From JAJEEA01 sp965116765 (GTDB taxonomy: Bacteria; Acidobacteriota; Vicinamibacteria; Vicinamibacterales; UBA8438): a stretch of 64,000 bases of DNA. How positions within the stretch are numbered: the stretch's first letter is position 1; each line of letters opens with the position of its first letter. The notes beneath the pieces were generated by a model. The model had not been told where the DNA came from. It saw nothing but the letters and a program-made list of their open reading frames with translations, and did no database searches. Shown here piece by piece: positions 8,547 through 17,961 of this stretch. Position numbers and translations under genes: made by a program. The DNA is taken from NCBI GenBank assembly GCA_965116765.1, contig OZ220718.1:1364001-1428000 (forward strand), given 5' to 3'.

Positions 8547-9833
8547 TCATCGCCGCGGCAGCGCCGATTGGCTTCCTCCGGCCCTGCCTTCCTGGCGGTG
8601 CAGGAACTCGCCGAAGAGCGGCACCGTGAAGTCGATTCTCCCCTCGCGCGGCGAGTAGCAGAGCCCCTTGGCGATCAGGGAATCCCGGAGCCGTTCCGCG
8701 ACGCCCTGCTCCGCGCCCCCCGCGCGCGCCTTGATGTCCGCTACGGCCTCTCCGATCCACGAGTCGTCATCGCCCCACGTCTCGATGGCGCGGACAACCT
8801 CGGCGTGGTGGGGGGCTTCTCCCAACGACGCCACGACGGCGAGGAAGGCCTGCTCTTCCCGGCTGGTCCGGTCAATCCGCACGCGAAAGAAACCTGCGTC
8901 GAGCTCCCGGGTGGCGCGCGGTACGGCGACGTCCACGTCGGCGGCCGTAATCTCGTCGGGTCCGTCCGCCGCGTCCCAGGCGTGCTTGCCGAACTCCTGG
9001 ATGAAGTATGGATAGCCCCTGGTCTCGGCCAGGACGCGCTCGAGGGCCGCCCCGCGCCACCGGACTCCCTCCGCATCCGCCGGCGTGGCCAGAGCTGCCC
9101 GCGCGTCGGCCTCCGCCAGGCTGTTTATGGTCCGGAAGTGAAAGAGCCGCTCCGCGTACGTCTTGGCTTCGCCGACGAGCCTGGGGACCGTCGGCAGGCC
9201 CGCAGCGGCCGCCATGACCGGCAGTTGCTCCTGACTCACCCGATGCAGCGCCACCATCAGGGCGCCGAGGTGTTCCCGGGGCAGGTTCTGCACCTCGTCG
9301 ATGGTGACCAGGATCCCGACGCCGCGGGCCCGCGCCACCGCGCCGATTTCAAGGAACAGTCCGGCCAGGTCGCGATCGAGCAACCCCGAGTCGGCCGGAC
9401 CCGAGACCGGATCCAGGCCGATGACCACGTCTCCTTCACCGGGCAGCTTCCACTTGAGCTGAAACGACTTCAGCACACCAAGGGCCCGGCGCGCGCGGTC
9501 CGCCACGACCGTGCCGGGCGACAGCGCTCGCAGCGCCCCATGCGCCAGGGCGCTCATTTCTTCCACGAACTTGAGCTCTTCGGTGATCTCGACGGCGTGA
9601 TGCACCCACCGGTGGCTCTCGGCCAAACGGCCGAACTCCCGGAGCAGCACCGTCTTGCCGACGCCGCGCAGCCCGGTCAGAAGCACGCTGCGTTCGGGCT
9701 TCCCCAAGCCGAACCGCTGGATGGCTACCTCGCACGTCGCTAGTTCGGCATCGCGGCCGACCAGGGCCGGTGGAGGAGCGCCGGCGCCCGGGCTGTACGG
9801 GTTGCGGACCGGATCCATGGCGCTGCCCTGCAC
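8547..9833 (-). CDS. AAA-family ATPase (Orc1/Cdc6-like, archaeal-type)
   Basis: A 428-residue ATPase. ALVGRDAEL opens the AAA module, Walker A is LTGLRGVGKT near residue 50, and Walker B is ILVTIDEVQNLP near residue 175. The C-terminal third (residues 300-420) looks like a winged-helix region (SLIAKGLCYSPREGRIDFTVPLFGEF). Such proteins ('ATP-binding protein', often next to toxin-like genes) are common mobile-DNA passengers; their role is not known. Two starts are possible: GTG at 9833 or ATG at 9818; a weak AGGG precedes the latter. It is convergent with the DUF4143 ATPase, and the two AAA genes together look like an accessory patch inside metabolic genes. Confidence 0.75.
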   Translation of the reverse strand: MQGSAMDPVRNPYSPGAGAPPPALVGRDAELATCEVAIQRFGLGKPERSVLLTGLRGVGKTVLLREFGRLAESHRWVHHAVEITEELKFVEEMSALAHGALRALSPGTVVADRARRALGVLKSFQLKWKLPGEGDVVIGLDPVSGPADSGLLDRDLAGLFLEIGAVARARGVGILVTIDEVQNLPREHLGALMVALHRVSQEQLPVMAAAAGLPTVPRLVGEAKTYAERLFHFRTINSLAEADARAALATPADAEGVRWRGAALERVLAETRGYPYFIQEFGKHAWDAADGPDEITAADVDVAVPRATRELDAGFFRVRIDRTSREEQAFLAVVASLGEAPHHAEVVRAIETWGDDDSWIGEAVADIKARAGGAEQGVAERLRDSLIAKGLCYSPREGRIDFTVPLFGEFLHRQEGRAGGSQSALPRR

Positions 9834-10146
9834 CCACTCGCTCAGCGAACGCGACTACGTCCTGTGACCCATGCAGCCCGCGACTTCCGCCCCAGCTTCA
9901 ATCACGCGCATGATTGACCTCATCCGAAGGTTGCCCCTCCAGCCGGGCACGACCTCCGGCAGGGAGTGCGAAAACGCCGGCGACTGGCCCGGCCCGTAGC
10001 GCTTCCGCCCACGCGCGGACCAGACGACCTGACGCTGCACTGCTGCGGGTTCCGGCGGAGCGCTTCCGACCCACGCGCGGACCAGACCCCGCCGTCGTGG
10101 CGTACGAAGACTCACTCACGAGAGCGGTGGTTGTCGCCCCCGGCAC
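9834..10146. other. Intergenic region with a short direct repeat
   Basis: No credible gene. It contains a direct repeat of 28-29 bp, AGCGCTTCCG[C/AC]CCACGCGCGGACCAGAC, at 9998-10025 and 10059-10087, differing by one substitution or insertion. No hairpin or RNA gene was recognised. Confidence 0.6.
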
Positions 10147-10995
10147 CTAACCGCCGAGGGGCAGCACGAAGCGCCAGCCCTCGTCGAGGCGCTGCTGCAG
10201 GCGGCTCGCGCCGTCGCCGATGCCGCAGATCACCCGGTCCTGGGCCTGGCACGCCTCGAGGACGGTCTGGAAGATCGCGTCCACCTCGGGGTGGTTCCGG
10301 TCCGGCGGATTGGGGCCGAGGCCGAGGTCGATGGCCATGTCGCCGGGGACGACCATGATGGCGCTGACCGGGGCGGCGAGGATGTCCTGGATGTTGTCGA
10401 CGGCCTCCTGCGACTCGATCATCGCCACCGCGAAGAGCTCGCCGGCCGGGTTGAGGGGCCACACGTCGGCCACGGCGTGATACTCGACGCTGTTCAGGCC
10501 CCACAGGCGGGTCGCCCCGCCGGGCCCCCAGCCGCGCTCGCCCCGGGGCTCGGGCGCGGACGAGCCGCGGGCCGGCGGGTAGCGCATCGCCTGGACGAGC
10601 CGCACCGCCTCCTCGCCCCGGTCGACGTGCGGCAGGATGATGCCGAACCCGCCGAGGTCGAGGACCTGCTTGACCGCCCACTTGAAGTCCTCGTCGCCGT
10701 CCTGCGGAATGCGGATGAGCGGCGTCAGGCTCAGCCGGCCGTCGGCGTCCCGCTCCTCGTTCATCTCCGCCAGCACCCGCTGCACGCGTTCGCCGGAGAA
10801 CGGCGAGTGCTCCATGTCGACGAAGCGCCACTCGCGGTTGGCGATGGCGGCGCCGCCGCCCTCCAGCGCCTCGATCACCTTGTTGAGCCGCCCGCCGTCC
10901 TGCGCGCCGGCCGGCGCCGCCGCCAGCCCGGCCGCGGCCACCGCCGCCGCGAGCACGATCGTCTGCATCGCCCGCCTCGTCTGTCGTTCTCTCAT
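10147..10995 (-). CDS. Exported HpcH/HpaI-family aldolase-like protein
   Basis: A 282-residue protein whose body matches the HpcH/HpaI aldolase family: LIRIPQ supplies the active-site Arg, AMIESQEAV the metal-binding Glu and PGDMAIDLG the metal-binding Asp. HpaI enzymes are normally cytoplasmic class II pyruvate aldolases; this one starts MRERQTRRAMQTIVLAAAVAAAGLAAA...AQ, a convincing signal peptide, so it should act in the periplasm. The start at 10995 is fixed by GGGGAGG five to six bases upstream. A perfect palindrome lies 36 bases upstream and may be an operator. Substrate is unknown; it could be a retro-aldolase on exported 2-oxo acids. Confidence 0.75.
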   Translation of the reverse strand: MRERQTRRAMQTIVLAAAVAAAGLAAAPAGAQDGGRLNKVIEALEGGGAAIANREWRFVDMEHSPFSGERVQRVLAEMNEERDADGRLSLTPLIRIPQDGDEDFKWAVKQVLDLGGFGIILPHVDRGEEAVRLVQAMRYPPARGSSAPEPRGERGWGPGGATRLWGLNSVEYHAVADVWPLNPAGELFAVAMIESQEAVDNIQDILAAPVSAIMVVPGDMAIDLGLGPNPPDRNHPEVDAIFQTVLEACQAQDRVICGIGDGASRLQQRLDEGWRFVLPLGG

Positions 10996-11485
10996 AGCGA
11001 ACCTCCCCTGCGTGTCCCGACCCGGGTTACGAACGGGACCGTTCTTCCGCATCTCGTGGCCAGAGCCGCGGCGTTGGACCGGCCCGCCATCCGGCGCGGA
11101 CCACGTCTCCGCATCCCGTCCAGTGATGCGCACTCGCCGCACCGCCGCGCGGTCGCCTCCAACGCTGCCTGCGCTCGGCCGGCAGCGCCCTGCCTGAACC
11201 TCCGTGCGACCGCGGGTCGCCACGAGCTCTCGCCCCGCACCGCTCCGACGCGTGCCGGTGGATTGTATGCGGCGCGGTGAACGACCGGCAAACGGCAACC
11301 GCGTCCCGCGCGCGAGCGCGAGAGATGGCAGGGGCCGGCTTGCGCCGGCCGGGCATCCCGGGTCACCATAACGGCCGGCGGGGCTCGGGCCGGCGCGCGC
11401 CGTCGGGCGAGCCGCCGTGGTCCGCGGAGACGGGCGCGACAACCGGTCGCCGGCCGCCGGCCCGGCCGATTTCGAGAGGACGCAT
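10996..11485. other. Divergent intergenic region, 490 bp
   Basis: Control region between the exported aldolase (minus) and the molybdenum hydroxylase operon (plus). A perfect palindrome, GAACGG-GA-CCGTTC at 11031-11044, lies upstream of the aldolase. GAGAGGA at 11474-11480 is the ribosome site of the small Fe-S subunit. No further gene was recognised. Confidence 0.4.
11031..11044. promoter_or_regulatory. Palindrome, candidate operator
   Basis: GAACGG and CCGTTC are perfect inverted arms of six bases separated by two bases. The position, 36 bases before the aldolase start codon, is where a repressor site would lie. No regulator gene for it is visible nearby. Confidence 0.35.
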
Positions 11486-11953
11486 ATGGCTCAGGTTTCC
11501 ATCACCGTCAACGGCACGCAGCGCACCGCCGAGGTCGAGCCGCGCCTGCTGCTGGTGCACTTCCTGCGGGAGCATCTCGACCTGACCGGCACCCACGTGG
11601 GCTGCGACACCAGCCAGTGCGGGGCGTGCACGGTGCTCGTCGACGGCCGCAGCGCCAAGTCGTGCACGATCTTCGCGGTGCAGGCGGACGGCTCGGAGAT
11701 CACCACCATCGAGGGGCTCGCCAAGGGCGACGAGCTCCATCCCCTGCAGGTCGGGTTCTGGGAGGAGCACGGGCTGCAGTGCGGCTACTGCACGCCGGGG
11801 ATGATCATGTCGGCGGCGACGCTGCTCGAGGACAACCCGTCGCCCACCGAGGCGCAGATCCGCGAGGGGCTCGACGGCAACTTCTGCCGCTGCACCGGCT
11901 ACCAGCACATCGTCAACGCCGTGCAGAACGCGGCCGCCAGGAGGTCGTCATGA
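11486..11953 (+). CDS. Molybdenum hydroxylase small subunit, two [2Fe-2S] clusters (CoxS-like)
   Basis: A 155-residue protein with the full cysteine pattern of the xanthine oxidase/CO dehydrogenase small subunit: the plant-ferredoxin-type cluster CDTSQCGAC...C near residues 43-65 and the helical cluster CGYC...CRCTGY near residues 100-140. It passes electrons from the Mo cofactor to FAD in the medium subunit. The ATG at 11486 is preceded by GAGAGGA. Its stop overlaps the start of the large subunit (ATGA). Complete and canonical. Confidence 0.92.
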   Translation: MAQVSITVNGTQRTAEVEPRLLLVHFLREHLDLTGTHVGCDTSQCGACTVLVDGRSAKSCTIFAVQADGSEITTIEGLAKGDELHPLQVGFWEEHGLQCGYCTPGMIMSAATLLEDNPSPTEAQIREGLDGNFCRCTGYQHIVNAVQNAAARRSS

Positions 11954-14312
11954 GCGCCGCGCCGGTCCTGCCGAAGCTCGTGGGCGAGCGCGTCAAGCGG
12001 CGCGAGGACCCGCGCCTCATCCAGGGGCACGGCACCTACGTCGACGACGTGAAGGTCTTCGGCCTGCGGCACGCCGCCTTCAAGCGCAGCGACGTCGCCC
12101 ACGGCCGCATCCGCTCTATCGACACGAGCGCGGCCGAGGCGATGGACGGCGTCGAGGCGGTGTTCACCGGCGCCCAGATCGCCGGGTTCCTCGACCCGAT
12201 GCCCATCGGCACCCCGTTCCCCTCGCCCGAGCACCGCGCCGTTGCCGTCGACGTGGTGCGCTACGTCGGCGAGCCGGTGGCGGTGGTCGTGGCCGCCGAC
12301 CGCTACACGGCCCGCGACGCCGCGGACGCCATCGTCGTCGACTACGACGCCCGGCCCGCGGTGGTCGACCCCGAGGTGGCGATGACCGGCCACCCGACGG
12401 TGATCCACGCCGACTTCGACAACAACCTCGCGGTGCCCCTGGTGCCGAGCGGCACCGGCGTCTCGCCCGACGGCAAGACGGTGGACGACACCGCCGTCGA
12501 CAAGGCGTTCGCCGACGCCGACGTCGTGGTGTCGCAGCGCATGGTGAACCAGCGCCTCGCCCCCACCGCGATGGAGCCGCGGGGCGTCGTCGCCCACTAC
12601 GAGCGGGGCAAGGACACGATGACCGTCTGGTCGTCGACCCAGAACCCCCACATCCTGCGCACGTTCATCGCCAAGCTGAACGGGATGGGCGAGGACCAGG
12701 TGCGGGCCATCGCGCCCGAGGTCGGGGGCGGGTTCGGGGCCAAGATCAACATCTACGGCGAGGAGTACGTCGTGGCGTCGCTGTCGAAGCGCCTCGGCGT
12801 GCCCCTGAAGTGGACCGAGGACCGCTCCGAGGCGTTCCTCGCCACCATCCACGGGCGCGACATCATCGGCTACGTCGACATCGCGGCGACGCGCGACGGC
12901 AAGGTGCTGGGGCTGAAGCTGCGGCTCATCGCCGACGTCGGCGCCTACAACATGCTGCTGACGGCGGCCATCCCCACCCTGACGATGCTGATGGCCAACG
13001 CCACCTACGACATCCCCGCCATCCGCACCACCCTCACCGAGGTGTTCACGAACAAGACCCCGACCGACGCCTACCGCGGCGCCGGCCGGCCCGAGGCGAC
13101 CTACTTCGTCGAGCGGGGCATGGACATGCTGGCCCGGCGGCTCGGCATGGACCCGGCCGAGCTGCGGCGCCGCAACTTCATCCCCGCCGACCGGTTCCCC
13201 TACAAGACCCAGATGGGGGCCGTGTACGACTCGGGCGACTACGCCAAGGCCCTCGACCGCGCCCTCGAGAACGCGGGCTGGCCGGCGCTGCAGCAGGAGC
13301 GCGACGCCGCCCGCGCCGAGGGCCGGCTCGTCGGCCTGGGGCTCGCGATGTACGTGGAGGTGTGCGGCCTCGGTCCGTCCGCGTCGCTGCCGACCGGCGG
13401 GTGGGAGCACGCGCAGGTCACCGTCGAGCGCGACGGCCGCATCAGCGCCACCACCGGCGCCTCGCCCCACGGGCAGGGCAACGAGACCACGTTCGCGCAG
13501 ATGCTGGCCGACCAGTTCGGGGTGCCGTTCGACCACGTCCGCATCCTCCACGGCGACACCGGCGTCGTGAAGCAGGGCATCGGCACCTTCGGCAGCCGGT
13601 CGCAGGCGGTCGGGGGCACCGCCCTGCACCTCGCCGGGGCCAAGGTGCGGAAGAAGATGGCGAAGTTCGCGGCCGCCCTGCTCGAGGCCCACGAGGAGGA
13701 CCTCGTGTTCGAGGACGGGCGCATCTCGGTGCAGGGCTCGCCCGACGCCGGCAAGACGTTCGCCGAGGTCGCGGCCTACGCCTACGTCCCGGTGCCCCTG
13801 CCGCCCGGGGTCGACCCCGGGCTGAGCGAGGAGGCGTTCTTCGAGCCGGCCAACAACACCTACCCCTTCGGGTGCCACATCTCGATGGTCGAGATCGACC
13901 GCGACACCGGCGAGCTCGCGCTGCTGCGGCTCGTCGCGGTGGACGACGCGGGCAACCTGATCAACCCGCTGATCGTCGAGGGCCAGATTCACGGCGGGCT
14001 CGCCCAGGGCATCGGGCAGGCGATGATCGAGGAGGTCCGCTACGGCGGCGACGGGCAGCCGCTGACCGGCTCGTTCATGGACTATGCCATCCCGCGGGCG
14101 GCCGACCTGCCCCGGTTCGAGCTCGACGCCACCGTCACCCCCACCCCCGTCAACCCGCTCGGCGCCAAGGGCGTCGGCGAGGCCGGGACCCTGGGGTCGA
14201 CCCCCTGCATCGTGTCGGCCGCGGTCGACGCGCTGAGCGGGTTCGGCGTCACCCACGTCGACATGATGCTGCGGCCCGAGAAGCTGTGGCAGATCATCCA
14301 CGGAGGCCAGGC

Positions 14313-14316
<4 letters not shown>
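11950..14316 (+). CDS. Molybdenum hydroxylase large subunit (CoxL-like, form II)
   Basis: A 788-residue Mo-pyranopterin-cytosine-dinucleotide subunit of the xanthine dehydrogenase family. GGGFGAK near residue 258 and GAKGVGEAG near the C-terminus, with its catalytic Glu, are conserved. The active-site loop reads AYRGAGR near residue 375. True CO dehydrogenases (form I) have AYxCSFR with a copper-binding Cys; AYRGAGR marks form II, whose substrates are mostly unknown aldehydes, purines or N-heterocycles. Start ATG at 11950 overlaps the small-subunit stop, implying translational coupling; its own stop overlaps the GTG start of the FAD subunit. Cytoplasmic, no signal peptide. Confidence 0.92.
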
Positions 14317-15167
<851 letters not shown>

Positions 15168-15202
15168 CGGCGCAAGCAGGACGGAAACCCCTGCCGACCG
15201 GG

Positions 15203-15240
15203 CCGGAGGGTCTGCGCCCTTGCGCGGCACAGACCTCCGG
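15203..15240. terminator. Hairpin between convergent genes
   Basis: CCGGAGG and CCTCCGG pair exactly, continued by TCTG/CAGA and GCC/GGC with one bulge and one mismatch, around a short loop. It lies between the convergent CoxM-like and sulfite-oxidase-like genes, so a bidirectional terminator is likely; there is no T-tract. Its inner sequence TCTGCGCC resembles the hairpin of the dispersed repeat at 23601 and 60901. Confidence 0.5.
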
Positions 15241-15274
15241 CTCTGCAGCTTCGTTCGCTCACCGGCAGTCCGCG

Positions 15275-15997
15275 TCACGCCGGCAACGGCGGCATCCGCG
15301 GTCCCGGCGTGCTGAACGTCATCTCCGTGATCGCCTTCACGCTCCGGTTCCCGTAGCGGAACGGCACGACCAGCCGCAGCGGCGCGCCGTGGCGCGGGGG
15401 GATCGGCTCGTCGTTCATCATCCACGCCAGCATCACCTGCGGATGCCGCAGCGTCGTCATCGGCTCGTCCGCGTAGAAGCGGTCGGAGCCCACGAAGCGG
15501 CAGTAGTGCACGCCGGGGATGACCCCGAGCATGTCCGCGAAGTCGCTGAACCGCACGCCCGTCCACTTGACGATGCCGCGCGGGTTCGGGGCGCCGCACT
15601 GCAGCAGATACGTGCCGGAAACGACCGGCAGCTGCTCCAGGTCCGAGAACCGCAGCGTGCCGGAGAGCCGCGCCATGCCGCGGGTGTCGACCCGGATCGC
15701 CATGCGCCGGTAGTCGAACTCGATCTGCGGGGTCTGCCGCCCCTGGGTGCGCCACATCAGGGGGTCGGTGATGGAGCCGGCCGCGCTCTCGGGATGCTCG
15801 GGGGCCGACCCGTCCGGCTCGAGGGGCAGCGGCGCCGGGAACCCCTCGCGCAGCGGGCGCTCCACGAGCGAATCCGGCCAGTCGTCCTGGCCCTGCGCCT
15901 CCAGGGCCGCGGCGTGCTCGGGCCGCAGCACGCCGAGCGAGAGGCCCGCGAGGGTGGAACCGGACAGCGATATCGCCTTGCGTCGGGAGAGGGTCAT
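15275..15997 (-). CDS. Exported sulfite-oxidase-like molybdopterin protein
   Basis: A 240-residue protein with a twin-arginine leader (SRRKAISLSGSTLAG) and the oxidoreductase molybdopterin-binding domain of the SUOX/MsrP type. The molybdenum-ligating cysteine is in YLLQCGAPN near residue 134; KWTGVRFSDF and FVGSDRFYADEP follow as in sulfite oxidases. It lacks the dimerisation domain of eukaryotic enzymes and any haem domain, so an external electron acceptor is needed. Substrate (sulfite, sulfoxide or other) cannot be told. The Tat signal fits a folded, cofactor-loaded periplasmic enzyme. Confidence 0.8.
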   Translation of the reverse strand: MTLSRRKAISLSGSTLAGLSLGVLRPEHAAALEAQGQDDWPDSLVERPLREGFPAPLPLEPDGSAPEHPESAAGSITDPLMWRTQGRQTPQIEFDYRRMAIRVDTRGMARLSGTLRFSDLEQLPVVSGTYLLQCGAPNPRGIVKWTGVRFSDFADMLGVIPGVHYCRFVGSDRFYADEPMTTLRHPQVMLAWMMNDEPIPPRHGAPLRLVVPFRYGNRSVKAITEMTFSTPGPRMPPLPA

Positions 15998-16208
15998 CGA
16001 TGCACCTCCGAGGGTTGGGGTACCGGGCTCGCCGAGATTCTACCCCTTCTCGGCCCCAGCGGCGGCGCGTCCGCACGCGGTTCGCGCTCTGCCGCGGCCA
16101 CGGTCGCGACGCAGGACACGATGAAGCGCATCACAGTCACCCTCCAGATCCACGTACCGCCCAAATATCACGCAGAATGGTCTATCGTTACCGCATGGAG
16201 AAGCAGGC

Positions 16209-16679
16209 ATGTGGAAGCAGGAAGAACCAACCCGGTCGGTGACCCCGCAGGTCAAGAGCACGGCCAGCTCCTCCCGGCCGGGGCGAAGCAGCGCCAACCA
16301 GTGCGTGCTGGTCGGCAAGTCGGTCGTCGTCAAGGGCGAGCTCCACGGCGGCGAGGACGTGACGATCGAGGGGCAGGTCGAGGGCACGATCACGTTGAAG
16401 CAGCATGTCCTGACGATCGGCAGCCACGGACGCATTCAGGCGGACGTGCTCGCCAAGTCGGTCGTCGTCATGGGTGAGGTGATAGGCAATATCGAGGCGA
16501 CCGAGAAGGTCTCGATCAGCGCCGAAGGGAGGGTCGACGGCGACATCAGGGCTCCCCGCGTCTCCATTGCCGAAGGAGCCAAGTTCCGCGGCGGCATCGA
16601 CATGCAGGCGGGGCAGCAGGCCCACGGCACCGCTGACGAACCGATGCCGCGCCCCTCGCCGGCCTCGAGGGCCGGGTGA
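16209..16679 (+). CDS. Bactofilin family cytoskeletal protein
   Basis: A 156-residue protein with the bactofilin (polymer-forming cytoskeletal, DUF583) core at residues 30-130: repeated short strands such as GKSVVVKGELHGGEDVTIEG, GRIQADVLAKSVVVMGEVIGN and ISAEGRVDGDI, which form a right-handed beta-helix. The N-terminal tail (Ser/Arg-rich) and C-terminal tail are typically disordered. Bactofilins polymerise without nucleotide and position cell-wall enzymes or chromosome factors. It lies alone; the neighbouring genes give no further hint. Confidence 0.88.
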   Translation: MWKQEEPTRSVTPQVKSTASSSRPGRSSANQCVLVGKSVVVKGELHGGEDVTIEGQVEGTITLKQHVLTIGSHGRIQADVLAKSVVVMGEVIGNIEATEKVSISAEGRVDGDIRAPRVSIAEGAKFRGGIDMQAGQQAHGTADEPMPRPSPASRAG

Positions 16680-16893
16680 TGTCGGGCGGTGGCGTATCCA
16701 GCGGGGGGAGCGCTTCGGGAACACGGAGCCGGCAGAACATCTGCGTCCATGCTGGCCGGCGACCTCGGACGCCAACGACGAAGCCGGGGAGCCGGAGCGC
16801 CTGGTGGCGACCGAGGGCACCGAGCTCGGGACGCTGGGGGCGAGCACGAGGCCGCCTGCCGGGCTCGGCAACGCAGCCGGCGAAGAAGACCGG

Positions 16894-17631
16894 CTACGCC
16901 CGCTCCGCCATCCGCTCCGCCGCCTCGCGGCGGGCGAACAGCACGTCGGCCAGCATCGGGGTGCCGTGGCGGCAGCCGAGCCGGACGTTGCCGCGGTAGA
17001 CGTAGCCGAGGTCGCGGAGGGCGCCGGCGATGTCCTCGAAGGTGGGAGCGCCGTCCCCGGCCGCGTTGGGATAGAACGCGGTCTCGACGATGACCGCGGC
17101 GGCACGGCCGAGCGTCTCCTCCCCGCCGCGGATGACCTCGAGGTCGAGGCCCTCGGTGTCGAGCTTGACGAGCACGTCCGGCTCGAGGCCGAGCCCCGCG
17201 GCCAGACGGTCCAGGGTCTCGACCCGCACCGGGATGGGCTCGTAGTCGGACGCCTCGCCCGGCGCGGGGACCGCGAGCGTCGACAGGATGTCGCTCTGCC
17301 GGTGCACGTACAGCGGCTGATCGGACGGCGCGCGGGCCAGCGCCATCTCGAACACCTCCACGATGCCGCCCTGGGTCTCGGCCCACTGCTCCAGCCTGCG
17401 GCACAGCCGGGGAATCGGCTCGACGCAGCAGACGCGGGCCCGAGGGAAGAGGCGGCGGAAGCGCCGGGCGGCCCGGCCCTTGTTGGCCCCGACGTCGATG
17501 ACGGTGCGAATGTCGAGGTTGGTGAGGCCCAGCAGCTTCTGCCGCTGCTCGATGTAGTCGGCGAGGTTCTTCAGGCCGAGCCCCTTGTGGAGAAAACGGA
17601 AGAACTGACGCGACCCGAAGCTCGCTGGCAT
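16894..17631 (-). CDS. FkbM family SAM-dependent methyltransferase
   Basis: A 245-residue protein with the FkbM pattern: TVIDVGANKG near residue 45 (SAM motif I), VCCVEPIP (acidic motif II), and VLVKLDTEGLDLEVIRG near residue 155, the family signature. FkbM enzymes O-methylate polysaccharides, lipids or natural products. No biosynthetic cluster surrounds it, so the acceptor is unknown. The start at 17631 is chosen by homologous length; the frame is intact. Confidence 0.85.
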   Translation of the reverse strand: MPASFGSRQFFRFLHKGLGLKNLADYIEQRQKLLGLTNLDIRTVIDVGANKGRAARRFRRLFPRARVCCVEPIPRLCRRLEQWAETQGGIVEVFEMALARAPSDQPLYVHRQSDILSTLAVPAPGEASDYEPIPVRVETLDRLAAGLGLEPDVLVKLDTEGLDLEVIRGGEETLGRAAAVIVETAFYPNAAGDGAPTFEDIAGALRDLGYVYRGNVRLGCRHGTPMLADVLFARREAAERMAERA

Positions 17632-17961
17632 CGACGGCGATCATAGTCCGGTCGGAACGCACGACCCGTCGTCGCCCCATCCCCGGGCACGACGACCGCG
17701 CCCCCAGGGCCCTCGGCCTCGGGTCCCCCCCAACCCGGTTCGACCGGCAGTCCGGCACCGCCGCGCCAGGCGCGACGGCGCGGGCAATCGGGCTTGGGGT
17801 GTCGCGAACCCGTGGTATCTCGACCGGCTGCCCCCAAGGTGTCGATGAGCCGATGCCCGCGCGAGTGCCACCAACGCGTGATATCTTGGCTGGCTGGGAT
17901 TGCATCCGCGGAGTGCGGGCCTCGCCCGCCAGATCGAACGAACCGACACCGGGAGACCGAC
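17632..17961. other. Divergent intergenic region, 330 bp
   Basis: Separates the FkbM gene from the PQQ dehydrogenase. Two related 19-mers, GTGGTATCTCGACCGGCTG at 17812-17830 and GTGATATCTTGGCTGGCTG at 17879-17897, may be a repeated regulatory element or tandem promoters (TATCTC/TATCTT as -10 boxes). GGGAG before the ATG at 17962 is the ribosome site. Nothing else was recognised. Confidence 0.35.
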
